This document shows positions 24,859-35,300 of a stretch of 64,000 nucleotides of DNA, piece by piece. The DNA comes from Paenibacillaceae bacterium (GTDB taxonomy: Bacteria; Bacillota; Bacilli; Paenibacillales; Paenibacillaceae): positions 62,001 to 126,000 of the forward strand of contig CAAFUF010000004.1 of NCBI GenBank assembly GCA_900766135.1, written 5' to 3'. A program made the position numbers and the translations under genes. The notes under the pieces are model-generated. The model was given only the letters and a program-made list of their open reading frames with translations, did not search any database and was not told where the DNA came from. Within the stretch, counting starts at the first letter, position 1. The number at the start of each line of letters is the position of its first letter.

Positions 24859-27183
24859 GTGAAACAGTATTTGAAAGTGAATCCTTGGTCCATCCTTGAG
24901 GAATCATTTGATCCGGGTAATCATGAAATTTCTGAAAGCATTTTCAGCATCGGCAACGGGTATATGGGCCAGCGCGCGAATTTCGAGGAGCAGTATAGCG
25001 GTCCTTCCCTGCAAGGCAGTTATATGGCCGGCGTCTATTATCCGGACAAAACGCGGGTGGGCTGGTGGAAGAACGGTTATCCCGAATACTTCGCCAAAGT
25101 ATTGAACAGCACCAACTGGATTGGCATTAATGTGTTCGTAGACGGCGTGGCGCTGGATTTGGCCGAGTGTCAGGTGAAGGATTTCGTCCGCGAGCTGAAC
25201 ATGAAGGAAGGCACTCTCTCCCGCCGCTTTATTGCCGTCATGAAAGACGGCAAAGAATTGGCGGTGGAAGCGGTGCGTTTCGTCAGCATCGTACGTCATG
25301 AAATCGGGGCGATCCGCTATGCGGTTACCCCGCTGAATTTCAGCGGGGAGCTGCGGTTCGCTCCATACCTCGATGGCGATGTGAAGAACAAGGACTCCAA
25401 CTATGAGGAGAAATTCTGGCTGGAGGTGGAGAAAGCCGCCGGTGCCGATCTCTCCTTCTTGACCGTGAAAACCAAGAAGCTGGACTTCCATCTCACGTCG
25501 ATCATGGCGTTTGATGTGGAGCAAGGCGGGCAACGGCTGGAGCTGGCTCCCGCGTTCCACGAGCAGGAGAAATTCGTCTCCGCCGAGGTTGCCGTAAACG
25601 CATCCCCGAACGAGGCCGTAACGTTGTTCAAATACGTAGCCAACGTGACCTCCCGCGATCACGGGTTAGGCGACCTGGTGAAAGCCGGAACGGAAGCGCT
25701 CCGCTCGGCGAAGCAAGCCGGTTTCGATGTCCTCCGTCGCGAGCAGGCCGAAGCCTGGGCGAAGAAATGGGAAATGAGCGACATCATCATCGACGGCGAC
25801 GTATCGGCGCAGCAGGCGATCCGCTTTAATATTTTCCAATTGAACCAAACCTACAGCGGCGAGGACGACCGTCTGAACATCGGACCGAAGGGCTTCACCG
25901 GGGAAAAATACGGCGGCAGCACCTACTGGGATACGGAAGCGTATTGCCTGCCGTTCTACCTCAGCACGGCGGAGTCCGATATCGCCCGCAATTTGCTGAT
26001 CTACCGCTATAAGCATTTGGAGAAGGCTAAGGAAAATGCGCGTAAGCTTGGTTTTACGAAAGGTGCGCTTTATCCGATGGTGACGATGAACGGCGAGGAA
26101 TGCCACAACGAATGGGAAATCACGTTCGAAGAGATTCATCGCAACGGGGCGATCGCTTACGCGATTTTTAACTACGTAAACTATACAGGCGATAAATCCT
26201 ACCTGGGCGAATACGGCTTGGAGGTGCTCGTCGAAATCTCCCGCTTCTGGGAGCAGCGCGTCAACTTCTCGCAGGCGAAGGGCAAATACGTCATGCTGGG
26301 CGTAACCGGCCCTAACGAATACGAGAACAACGTCAACAACAACTGGTATACGAACCGGATCGCGGTCTGGACGTTGGAGTACACGCTGGAAGTGCTGGGC
26401 GAACTCAAAGCGCAGGACTCCACACACTATACGGAGCTGGTAGAGAAGCTGGGCCTTCAAGAGGCGGAAACGAAGCAATGGCAGCACATCATCGACAACA
26501 TGTACTACCCGTACGATGAAGAACGCGGCGTGTTCTTGCAGCAGGACGGCTTCCTCGACAAGGAACTGATCGCCGTGAAAGACCTGGATCCGAAGCATCT
26601 GCCGATCAACCAGAACTGGTCGTGGGACCGTATCCTGCGTTCGTGCTTCATCAAGCAGGCCGACGTGCTGCAAGGCTTGTTCTTCCTGGGCGACCGTTAC
26701 GAACTGGACACGAAGAAACGCAACTTCGACTTCTACGAGCCGATGACCGTTCACGAGTCCTCCCTCTCCCCTTGCGTGCACGCGATCCTCGCTTGCGAGC
26801 TCGGGTATCAGGAGAAGGCTTACGAGATGTACCTGCGCACCGCTCGCCTGGACCTCGACAACTATAACAACGACACCGAAGACGGCTGCCATACGACCAG
26901 TATGGCCGGCACGTGGATGGCGATCGTGCAAGGCTTCGGCGGCTTGCGCGTCCGCGAAGGCGAGCTGGTGCTGCGTCCGTTCATCCCGTCCCACTGGACG
27001 TCGTTCTCGTTCAAGGTGATGTTCCGCGGCTCCCTGCTGCAGGTGAACGCCACCTCGGACAGCATTATCGTGACGAACGAGTCGGATACGCCGGCGGCAA
27101 TCCGCATCTACGACCAAAGCTACACGGTCGCTGCGAAGAGCCAAGTGCAAGCGCAGCGCCTGGAGCCTTCGGCGTTGAGCTAA
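24859..27183 (+). CDS. mapA: Maltose phosphorylase (GH65)
   Basis: 774 aa, GTG start with AAGGAGCGG upstream. An N-terminal beta-sandwich (WSILEESFDPGNHEISESIFSIGNGYMGQR) is followed by the (alpha/alpha)6 barrel. The catalytic acid is E487 in VTGPNEYENNV, the same number as in the Lactobacillus brevis enzyme. Phosphate-loop residues fit HTTSMAGTW near residue 680. The enzyme splits maltose with phosphate into beta-glucose-1-phosphate and glucose. GH65 also includes trehalose and kojibiose phosphorylases; the match of E487 and linkage with pgmB and mdx genes favour maltose. It ends before a strong terminator. Confidence 0.92.
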   Translation: MKQYLKVNPWSILEESFDPGNHEISESIFSIGNGYMGQRANFEEQYSGPSLQGSYMAGVYYPDKTRVGWWKNGYPEYFAKVLNSTNWIGINVFVDGVALDLAECQVKDFVRELNMKEGTLSRRFIAVMKDGKELAVEAVRFVSIVRHEIGAIRYAVTPLNFSGELRFAPYLDGDVKNKDSNYEEKFWLEVEKAAGADLSFLTVKTKKLDFHLTSIMAFDVEQGGQRLELAPAFHEQEKFVSAEVAVNASPNEAVTLFKYVANVTSRDHGLGDLVKAGTEALRSAKQAGFDVLRREQAEAWAKKWEMSDIIIDGDVSAQQAIRFNIFQLNQTYSGEDDRLNIGPKGFTGEKYGGSTYWDTEAYCLPFYLSTAESDIARNLLIYRYKHLEKAKENARKLGFTKGALYPMVTMNGEECHNEWEITFEEIHRNGAIAYAIFNYVNYTGDKSYLGEYGLEVLVEISRFWEQRVNFSQAKGKYVMLGVTGPNEYENNVNNNWYTNRIAVWTLEYTLEVLGELKAQDSTHYTELVEKLGLQEAETKQWQHIIDNMYYPYDEERGVFLQQDGFLDKELIAVKDLDPKHLPINQNWSWDRILRSCFIKQADVLQGLFFLGDRYELDTKKRNFDFYEPMTVHESSLSPCVHAILACELGYQEKAYEMYLRTARLDLDNYNNDTEDGCHTTSMAGTWMAIVQGFGGLRVREGELVLRPFIPSHWTSFSFKVMFRGSLLQVNATSDSIIVTNESDTPAAIRIYDQSYTVAAKSQVQAQRLEPSALS

Positions 27184-27838
27184 GAGCATAAATTTGAAAC
27201 AGCCCCCACAGGCTTGCGGTGGGGGCTGTTTTTTTATGGGCGATGCTTGGGCCGGGAGGGGCAAGGTCTGTCGCAGGTGGCTGGCGGGAGGGCGAACGGG
27301 CGGAGCGCAAGCGCTGGCCTTAAAGGCGCCTCTGCGGAGGCGGTAAGTGCCGCGAAACCGGGCTGCGGGTACGCGACGTGAATGAATGCCTCTAGCCACC
27401 TTGGCCGCGCCGGCCCCGAGGGAAATAGCGGTAATAAATGGCCTTATTTCCGGTGATTTGACTTGGTTTGAACAAATAGAAGTAAAAAATGGCCTTATTT
27501 CTGTCCGGCAGAGGCAAAACCGCCGATTTGGGGGCTCCTGCGGAAGAATAAGGACATAAAATACCGCTATTTTATTCAAACGGGCCGTTTTTGCGGAAAT
27601 AAGGGTATTCTTTGCCCTTATTTCCGCGGCATGCCACGTCATGGCGATGCCTGATGCGGCATAGCCGCCGCGGCTGGCATGCGGACCCGCGCCAGCCGAA
27701 CGCTGGCGCAGGAGCCGACGCGACCGCCAGCGTCGGGCGCAGTGCCGCGGCTGGCGCATGCCGCAGCGCTCAGCGCCGCCCCCCGGCCGCGGCGCGAACC
27801 CAAGGGTAACGGGGCTCGCGCCCCTTGCCCTTGCGCGG
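27184..27838. repeat. Long intergenic region with CCTTATTT/AAATAAGG repeats
   Basis: 655 bp with no supported gene; the open frames in its GC-rich right part lack ribosome sites and protein-like composition. AAATGGCCTTATTTC occurs twice identically (27436-27450, 27487-27501). A perfect 13-bp inverted repeat, GCGGAAATAAGGG / CCCTTATTTCCGC, sits at 27593-27605 and 27615-27627. The segment 27640-27838 is almost pure G+C with short repeats. Confidence 0.55.
27199..27238 (+). terminator. Terminator of the pgmB-mapA unit
   Basis: ACAGCCCCCAC pairs with GTGGGGGCTGT (one offset base in the loop side), followed by seven T. It lies 16 bp after the mapA stop. Confidence 0.92.
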
Positions 27839-29872
27839 TTACCGCGGGACGGCGAGTACCACCGCGCCGACCCCGCGCACCTCCAGCCGTGCCCCGGCTG
27901 GCGGCCCCCCCGCTGCAGCGCCCGCAGCCGCTGCAGGGCTTCCGCTCGCGCCTGCCTCCAGCGCGAGCACGTGCTCGCCTCCGAACCGGACCTCCCACGG
28001 TCCGAGGGCGGGCAGCTCCAGCGACAACGCGCCCGGATTCGCGTTGTAGAGCACGTACAGGTGGCGGTCGGGGTCGCCACCGGCGTGGTCGCGCAGCGTG
28101 TACGCCACCGCGTGGGGCGGCGCTGCCTCAAAGCGCAGGCGCGCGCGGATCTCATCCGCCGTCCGCAGGCGGAACGCGGGATGCGCCTGGCGCAAGGCGA
28201 TCAGGCTGCGCAGGTAGGACACGTCGTCCTGGCGCGCCGCGCAGCGCTCCCAATCGAGCCGGTTGGTCTCGATGGGCGATTTGTAGCTGTTCTCCACGCC
28301 GCCCTTCGTGCGCATGAATTCCTGCCCGGCGTGGAGGAACGGAATGCCTTGGCTCGTCAGCACGATCGCCGAGGCGAGCCGGTGCATGGCCCGGCGCTCT
28401 TCCTCCGAGGCGCCCGGCGTGGACAGCTCGATTTTGTCCCATAACGTATGGTTATCATGGCATTCCACGAAGTTAACCGACTGGACCGGCTCTACGGCAA
28501 ACTGCCGGAGCTTTGCCCCGTCATAGTCGATTCCCCCGGCCACGCCGCGCTTCACCCCGTCCTCGAAGCCTTCGCCGGCGCTGATGAACCCTTTGCGGCC
28601 AAAGATGAAGATATCCCCTTTCACCGCGTCCCGCAGCCCGTCGTTAAACATGCCGATGCCCGGCAGCTTTCCGGCGTTAACCTGATTGGCCCGGCGCTCC
28701 TTCGCTAGCACGGTCTCCATCATCCAGCCTTCGCCGATCGTCAGAATCGAAGGATCGATCTCATCCAAGCGGCGGCGGATTTCGTTCATCGTTTCGGTAT
28801 CGATAAGGCCCATCAAATCAAAACGGAATCCGTCGATATGGAATTCGCGGACCCAATGCAGGATCGAATCGACGATATATTTTCTCATCATCGGCCTTTC
28901 CGATGCGCACTCGTTGCCGCAAAATGCCCCGTCCGAGAAGGTCCGGTCCGCCTTGTAGCGCAAATAATACCCCGGTACCAGCTTGGTAAAATGAATCAGG
29001 TACCCGTCGTACACGTGGTTATACACCACGTCCATAATCACCCGAAGACCGCGGGCATGCAGCGTTCGGACAAGTTGTTTCAGTTCGGCGATACGTACGG
29101 CCGGATCATACGGGTCCGTGGCGTAGGAGCCTTCCGGCGCGTTATAGTTCTGCGGATCGTATCCCCAATTATAATGGGGTTGATCCAGTCGGCTCTCATC
29201 CACGCTCTCCGGAGAGTAATCAAAGACCGGCAACAGCTGTACATGCGTCACGCCCAGCCCGGCGATATGGTCGAGCCCTGTCGAAATGCCGTCCGGCCCC
29301 CGGGTTCCTTCCTCGGCCAAGCCCAGAAACTTCCCCTTCTCGCGGATGCCGCTGCGCGGATGAATCGAGAGATCGCGAATATGCAGCTCATAGATCACGG
29401 CGTCCACCGGCGATTCGAGCGGCGGCTTCGCCTCGTTCTCCCACCCTGCCGGATCGGTGCTCCGCAAATCGAGGATCGCCGCTTTCTCCCCGTTGACGCC
29501 AACCGCTTTCGCGTAAGGGTCGGCCGCCTCATTCCACTGCTCACCAACTTTGACGCGATACGTATAGAACAACCCTCGGCAATCCTTGGACACCGATAAA
29601 GTCCACGTTCCTTGCATGTCCCGCTGCATCTGCAGCTCATTTCCCGGCGAGCCGTCCCAGGTTTCATACAGAACGACCTTCGCCTCGGAAGCGGTGGGGG
29701 CCCATAAACGGAACCGGGTTTGTACCGGCGAATACACCGCCCCCAAATCATCGCCATCATAGACAAACTTCTCGTCAAACTCCGCGTCAAACACCGAGAT
29801 CCCCCCGGTGACCGCCAAATCCCCGTAATCGATGGTGCCTTGGTATTCTTTTTGTACGGACAACGTCCTCAC
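27839..29872 (-). CDS. pulA: Type I pullulanase
   Basis: 677 aa from GTG 29872, whose GTGA overlaps the stop of the upstream gene; the frame is open further upstream but only inside that gene. Order: N-terminal beta domain and CBM48 (YSPVQTRFRLWAPTASEAKVVLYETWDG), the pullulanase signature YNWGYDPQNYNAPEGSY, then GH13_14 catalytic residues D352 (GFRFDLMG), E381 (TIGEGWM) and D473 (VECHDNHTLWD). It hydrolyses alpha-1,6 branches in pullulan and limit dextrins. There is no signal peptide, so it is likely cytoplasmic, like Bacillus AmyX. The last ~60 residues turn Ala/Gly/Pro-rich and lie in very GC-rich DNA. Confidence 0.92.
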   Translation of the reverse strand: MRTLSVQKEYQGTIDYGDLAVTGGISVFDAEFDEKFVYDGDDLGAVYSPVQTRFRLWAPTASEAKVVLYETWDGSPGNELQMQRDMQGTWTLSVSKDCRGLFYTYRVKVGEQWNEAADPYAKAVGVNGEKAAILDLRSTDPAGWENEAKPPLESPVDAVIYELHIRDLSIHPRSGIREKGKFLGLAEEGTRGPDGISTGLDHIAGLGVTHVQLLPVFDYSPESVDESRLDQPHYNWGYDPQNYNAPEGSYATDPYDPAVRIAELKQLVRTLHARGLRVIMDVVYNHVYDGYLIHFTKLVPGYYLRYKADRTFSDGAFCGNECASERPMMRKYIVDSILHWVREFHIDGFRFDLMGLIDTETMNEIRRRLDEIDPSILTIGEGWMMETVLAKERRANQVNAGKLPGIGMFNDGLRDAVKGDIFIFGRKGFISAGEGFEDGVKRGVAGGIDYDGAKLRQFAVEPVQSVNFVECHDNHTLWDKIELSTPGASEEERRAMHRLASAIVLTSQGIPFLHAGQEFMRTKGGVENSYKSPIETNRLDWERCAARQDDVSYLRSLIALRQAHPAFRLRTADEIRARLRFEAAPPHAVAYTLRDHAGGDPDRHLYVLYNANPGALSLELPALGPWEVRFGGEHVLALEAGASGSPAAAAGAAAGGPPAGARLEVRGVGAVVLAVPR

Positions 29873-31986
29873 TCCATTCCCGTCAAATTCGGCAGCACGT
29901 CTTCCGTATAAGCCCGAAGGATTTCGCCCACGCTCCATGCTTGCGTAAAGCAACCACGCCCCGTGCAGGCAAATTCCCCGTCAAAAATCTCGGCAATCCC
30001 GCCGATCCCGCCGTCATGCATATGATCCTCAAACACGCTGCACATGTCCTTCGCTGCAAGTACGGCCTCCCGGCTGTAGGCGTTCACTTTGCAGTACGCT
30101 GTGATGAAGCCGCCGAGCGGGAACGCCCACGTCGTCCCCATATGATAAGCGCCGTCCCGGTGGATCAGCTTGCCGATGTAACGGGGCTGGAAGCGCGGAT
30201 CCCGGTCGGACAACGAACGAAGTCCATAAGGCGTGTACAAATGCTGGTACACCGTCCCGACCACCGCCTTCTCCTGTTCGGGAGGCAGCATCGTAAACGG
30301 CAGCGATACCGCCCAAATCTGGTTCGGTCGGATCGAAGGGTCATTTCCGAAGCCGCCGCCTTCTTGCGGCACGTCCACCACGTCGTGCAGGCATTGGTCC
30401 GCCTCGTTCCAGAACCGGCGGCAGAACGATTCCCGCACCTTCTGCGCCAATTCATCATATGGCAGTTTTTCTCCGAAACGTTCCGCAAGCTGCGCCATGA
30501 CCCGCAGCGCGTTATACCACAGCGCATTAATCTCCACCGGTTTGCCGTGACGCGGCGTGACGACCCAGTCGCCGACCCGCACGTCCATCCAAGTGACCTG
30601 ATCGAAGCCGCCGCCGGCATGGATCAGGCCGTCCTCATCCATCCCGATAGAAAAATCGGTGCCGCGTTGGTAAGCGGCGATGATTTCCTTAAGCTTTGGA
30701 TAAATTTTGTCGCGAATGAACCTGTAATCATCTTCCCCTCCGGTATGTTTCAAATATTCATAGACGGCGTGAACATACCATAATGACGCATCCACCGTAT
30801 TGTAAAGCGGCTCCTGGCCGTCGTCCGGGAACATGTTGGGAATGAGCCCGCCCCGCACGTAATGGGCAAAGGACTCCAAGATTTCGCGGGCTTCGGCAAA
30901 TCGTTTGGTGGCCAGCGCCACCCCCTGGAATGCGATCATCGTATCCCGGCCCCAATCGGTGAACCAGGGGTACCCCGCCAGAACGGTTTTCAACCCGGTC
31001 GACTCCCGGTCCACGATAAAATGGTCCGCCGCCTCCACCAGGCGGTCAGCCAGCCGATCGCCATAGCCGGCCGCCAGCACGAGTTGCGCCATCCGCTCGC
31101 GGTATTCTCGCACGATGGTAAAACCGTCCTTGCCGTCCTGCGTCAACGCCTCGGTAGAGCATTTCAGGTAGATCCTCTTGCGTTCATGGGGTTCAACAGT
31201 CACCTGTATTTCATATGGCGTATAATGGTTGTCAATGCCAAGAAAACCGTTCCGGTTCTCGAACGGATAATAATGTCCCTCTTCGATGATATAATTGGGC
31301 GTCGCCATCGTCACCGGCAGCGTGGAACGATCCAGGAATTCCCCTTCCGAGGCCAGGAACGAAATCGTCATCCCCGGATTCCGCTCGGGAATCAGCTGCA
31401 GCAACCGGCCCGCGAGCCGTTTTTCGAACCGCAAATCTCCTTTCTCGGACACGTCCCCGGGCGAGCGGTAATTAAACAGCGGAACCAGCTTGACCCGCGC
31501 TGTCTCCTTGCCCCCGGTGATGTCATAACAAACCGCAACCGTATTGTGGCCGTATTCCAGCGCGATCGTCTTGACGATCCGCACGTCTTCGACCTGGTAG
31601 TCGTACTCCGGCACGATGTCCAGCTTAAAGCGGCGAAGGTGGCGTTGGCCGTTTTTTTGCCAGTTGATGTATTGCTGGGAGGTCAGGTCGTAGCTGCGAT
31701 CTCCGATATCGACCTGCTCCTGCGAACGCGTAAACACCAGCATCCGGTTCACCGGTGCTTTGGCCGAAGCCACCAGATAACCATGCGACATCCGGTAGCC
31801 CCCGCCCGGCACGGAATGGTTGGCATACCCGCCAATGCCGTTGCCGATCAGCCACTCCCGCTCGTTTCCTTCTTCAATCGTCCGCCAGGCGTTGCGTCCC
31901 AGGACGTAAGCCCGGTCGTTTGCCGCTCCTTTTGTCCGATGATCCATTAGCTTCTGATGCCGATCCGTGTGATTCGATGCCTCCAT
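29869..31986 (-). CDS. Amylo-alpha-1,6-glucosidase / glycogen-debranching-type enzyme
   Basis: 705 aa from ATG 31986 (AAAGGGG upstream; an ATG eight codons earlier lacks a site). The N-terminal domain (REWLIGNGIGGYANHSVPGG) is that of bacterial/archaeal GDE proteins. The C-terminal (alpha/alpha)6 domain carries GYPWFTDWGRDTMIAFQG, the family signature, with NALWYNALRVMAQLAE and GTTWAFPLGGF. It is predicted to remove alpha-1,6-linked glucose from trimmed branches. It is coupled by a GTGA overlap to pullulanase, giving two debranching activities in one operon, and is driven by a promoter flanked by two operators of the maltodextrin set. Confidence 0.9.
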   Translation of the reverse strand: MEASNHTDRHQKLMDHRTKGAANDRAYVLGRNAWRTIEEGNEREWLIGNGIGGYANHSVPGGGYRMSHGYLVASAKAPVNRMLVFTRSQEQVDIGDRSYDLTSQQYINWQKNGQRHLRRFKLDIVPEYDYQVEDVRIVKTIALEYGHNTVAVCYDITGGKETARVKLVPLFNYRSPGDVSEKGDLRFEKRLAGRLLQLIPERNPGMTISFLASEGEFLDRSTLPVTMATPNYIIEEGHYYPFENRNGFLGIDNHYTPYEIQVTVEPHERKRIYLKCSTEALTQDGKDGFTIVREYRERMAQLVLAAGYGDRLADRLVEAADHFIVDRESTGLKTVLAGYPWFTDWGRDTMIAFQGVALATKRFAEAREILESFAHYVRGGLIPNMFPDDGQEPLYNTVDASLWYVHAVYEYLKHTGGEDDYRFIRDKIYPKLKEIIAAYQRGTDFSIGMDEDGLIHAGGGFDQVTWMDVRVGDWVVTPRHGKPVEINALWYNALRVMAQLAERFGEKLPYDELAQKVRESFCRRFWNEADQCLHDVVDVPQEGGGFGNDPSIRPNQIWAVSLPFTMLPPEQEKAVVGTVYQHLYTPYGLRSLSDRDPRFQPRYIGKLIHRDGAYHMGTTWAFPLGGFITAYCKVNAYSREAVLAAKDMCSVFEDHMHDGGIGGIAEIFDGEFACTGRGCFTQAWSVGEILRAYTEDVLPNLTGME

Positions 31987-32176
31987 GCGACGGTTTCCCC
32001 TTTCGGTCATTTCGTTCTTGCTGCCACGCCAAGGAATTCATCCCATTGTCACCCCCCGGGTTCCTGCTGGCATTCCTGGGCCTTAGGCCGTTCCAAGTCC
32101 CTATGGTTTCTTTCCCTCCGCTATTCGTGACATACCTGGCTCAAAGCCAAAAAAGCGCTCACAATTCCCCGGAGGT

Positions 32177-32244
32177 TAAACGTTTACTATCCCGTATGTG
32201 CTGGATTATAACATTGCCGCTGGAAGCAGGTCAATCGTTTGCAC
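32177..32244 (-). promoter_or_regulatory. Debranching operon promoter with two operators
   Basis: -35 TTGACC (32229-32234), 18-bp spacer, -10 TATAAT (32205-32210), all on the minus strand. Operator TAAACGTTTA (32177-32186) is a perfect palindrome just downstream of the start; CAATCGTTTGCAC (32232-32244) overlaps the -35. Confidence 0.72.
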
Positions 32245-32267
32245 AACAGGTCGCACTATTACGCGTC

Positions 32268-32311
32268 AAAAAACGCGAGACACAGAAAAAGGTTCCTCCC
32301 TGTGTCTCGCG
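32268..32311 (-). terminator. Terminator of the large secreted protein gene
   Basis: 12-bp perfect stem CGCGAGACACAG / CTGTGTCTCGCG. On the minus strand it is followed by six U residues. Confidence 0.92.
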
Positions 32312-32365
32312 CTTCTATGACAAGTCCTTATTTGAATAGGGATCAGCAGCAACAGCCGCGAATCG

Positions 32366-35300
32366 TCACGCCGCCTTCCCCCCGATATACTCCAGATCCT
32401 TGATCATCAGCATGGCGAAGCTCTCCTTGATGGTCAGTCCGCTTTGAACGCTGACGGTCAGCTTCAGCGCCTTCAGCTTGATGTCGCGCTCCAGCGGGGT
32501 TTTGGCCTTTTGCAGCGAGGCAATTTGAGCTTGCAGGCTGGTCGCCGTGCCTTTGTTTTTGAAATAGCCGTGATCCTTGCCCAAATCTACCAGCTCATCC
32601 AAATGCGCAATGTCGATCGTGACCTGGAACGTAAACTCCACCGACGCGGTATGTCCCGCCGCATCCGTTGCCTGGACCGTCAGCTTATGCGTGCCGACCG
32701 CCAGCGAGAACGGAACGATTTCGGCTACGCCCGTGATGCTGCGTCCATCAAGGCGGTAAGCCGTTGACTTCGGACCACTGACCGCGTCATGGACCGCGAT
32801 GGCGAAAGGAACGCTCGAGGCGATCTGAAGCACTTGGCTGTCTCCGTCGAACGTCACCTCTGGCGCCAGGCGATCCACATTGATGTGCAGCGTCTTGGGC
32901 GCTTCCTCGTTCCCCGCTTGATCCACGGAGCGGTATTCGATCGCGTATTTCCCGTCAGCAGACAGCACCAGCGGCTGGACATAATGAATCCACTCGCCGC
33001 CATTCACCCGGTACTCGGTCCGGTCCAGACCGCTGCCGCCTTCATCCTGCGCGTAAAAAGCCACCGTCACTTCCGTCTGGTTATAAACGTCCGGACCCTC
33101 TACCCCGGCGACATCGCTCTCCGTCACCGGAGCCGCCAAATCCGCTTCTGTCGTGCTGGGCACGACATGGGCCAAGGCGAGCGGCTTCAACTGGTAGGTC
33201 CCCCGGAATACCGAGGCGATTCCGCTGATATCCACGCGTGTACCTGCCGGGTACAACGCCGTAAAGGAATCCATCGTCACCCCGGTTCTCCCGTCGAACC
33301 GGACCCGGATCCCGTTGCCGTCTTCGCGGACAACGTTGAATTCAAAGGAACCGGCAGGCGTTGCGGCAACGACGTCTCGCACCTCCACGTTCATTAAGGT
33401 GATGAATTGTCCTTGGTTGTTGTCCGTCACCGCCTCCTGGACCTGCGGCTGCGGAAGCGGAGACGTACCCAGCTTCTCGATCCGCACCGGATTCTCCAGC
33501 TCCGCTTCCCCGTTATACAACGTTCGCGTAGCGCTGATGCGAATAAGGTCGCCGGCGTGGTAACCCGCCGCCGTTTGGAAGACGTAAATGCCGGCCGTCT
33601 CATCCTGCATGTAGAAACCCTGGCCGCCGAACACGCCCGGCTCGGAAGTAATGACCCCCTGGATCGTAACAACCGTCCCTTCCGCCGCCCCACGCGCTGC
33701 GGCGATCGTGCTCAGCTCCGGCACCGGCGGATGGTCGCCCGGCAGCGGCTCGGCATCCACGTTAGCGATTTCGATCGGCTTCGTGAGCTCGTTCGCGCTG
33801 CCCTGCTTCAAGCGCAAATTGGCGCTGGCGGCGGTTACCCCCGGCTTCAGCTGTACGGTCAAATCCTTGGACGCATGCCCTTGGGTATCGCCCTTCAAGG
33901 AAAAGGCCGGGCTGTAGTTGTAATCCGACCAACTGCCGTCTGAATTCTTAAACCGGGCGATCTGTTCGCCGCCGGCCAAGTAGATGCCCACCCGCAAATC
34001 GGACTCCGTCTGTCCCGGCGTCAAACCGTCCGCCGTCACGCGGATCTGGAATTCCTGCTGGCTTGGCAGCTGCGCTTGATGAACGAAGCCAAACGTCGGC
34101 TCCGTTTCCGGCGCCTGCGACGAACCGTACGAACCCGGCTTAAAGGTGGCCGGATCGTACCATTTATACCCGGCGGCCGGCTGCGACCACGGTTCCGGCT
34201 GCGGCTCGGTCGTAGCCGCCGGCTCCTCGTCTGCGTCCAGCGCCGTCGGCGTATCCAGCACGAGTCCCGGCACCTCGTCAAAAGAGGTGTAGCTCTCGTC
34301 GTGCGCCAGCCATTTCACCGTCTGCACCAAGAACAATCCGTCGTCGACTTCTTTGAATCCGTCATACGTCGTTTTCTTTTGGCCGTTTTCTTCCCGCACG
34401 TACCTCGGCGTCGCGTCTTCCACCGGCGAAGAGTCGCCGATAAAGGCAGCTTTGCCGAGACCCAGCTTGGCGATGGCCGCATAAGGACCTTCCGCCCGGC
34501 CGCCTCCGTCGTAGACGCCTTCATCAACCGCGTTGGCCCATGCCGGAACGCCGGTCGGGACATAGACAAGCCCTTTGGCTTTGTCCGGGTCGAGAATCGC
34601 CACGGTCGACCCTGCATGCATGGCGACGGCTTCTACGCCGGCCGTGATGCCAAACGATTGCGACGGGCTGACGATATCCGTTGCATTGACGTCGCCCAGG
34701 GCGTTATAGCGAAAGCGAACGCCGAAGTTGTCGGCTAACCAGTCGGAACTGTTCAGCCCTTGCATCGCGGGAGAGTTCGCTTCTTCGGCCGTCATCCCTT
34801 TGGCCGGATTTTCGTAAGCCCCGCGGCGGTAGCCGTTAAACACTTCCGAGGCATCCCAGCGGTTCTTGTTGCGGTCGGCATTATAATGGTCGGAGATGAA
34901 GAAAACAGCGCCGCCATTTTCCACGTACTGCACCAATGCCTCCTGCTCGGCTGCCTTAAACGGAACGTTCGCTTCAGGGATCACGAAAACGTCGTAGGGC
35001 TGCAGAGCCCCGTAGGTGATAGCCGTTTCCCCAAACGTGTAAGGTATCGGGCGATCCAGCGACTCTACCGTAAAGCCGGCAGACCGCAGACCCGCGGCAA
35101 AGTCGGAGAACCCGCCGTCGATGACCCAGTCCGCCGCGCCAGCGGTTTGGCCGTGGGCGTTGTCAAACAGCACTTTTTTGCCGGTACCGTCCGGAAGCTG
35201 CGGAGTTTCCCCCGGATCCGGTCCTTGACCAGGGTCCTCTCCCGGATCTTCGGGATCTTCCGGCTGAGACTGCGTGAATGAAATCGCGGTTACGCTTTTT

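Larger units (their letters stand above)
31987..32365. promoter_or_regulatory. Promoter region of the debranching operon
   Basis: 379 bp. On the minus strand it holds -35 TTGACC and -10 TATAAT with operators on both sides, then a leader of about 220 nt. The right end is the terminator of the convergent-side secreted protein gene. Nothing else was recognised. Confidence 0.65.

Noticed and set aside
25666..28155. 829-codon minus-strand reading frame across mapA and the intergenic region
   Set aside because: It overlaps the catalytic core of maltose phosphorylase in antisense and crosses a strong terminator and a repeat region. Composition is shadow-like.
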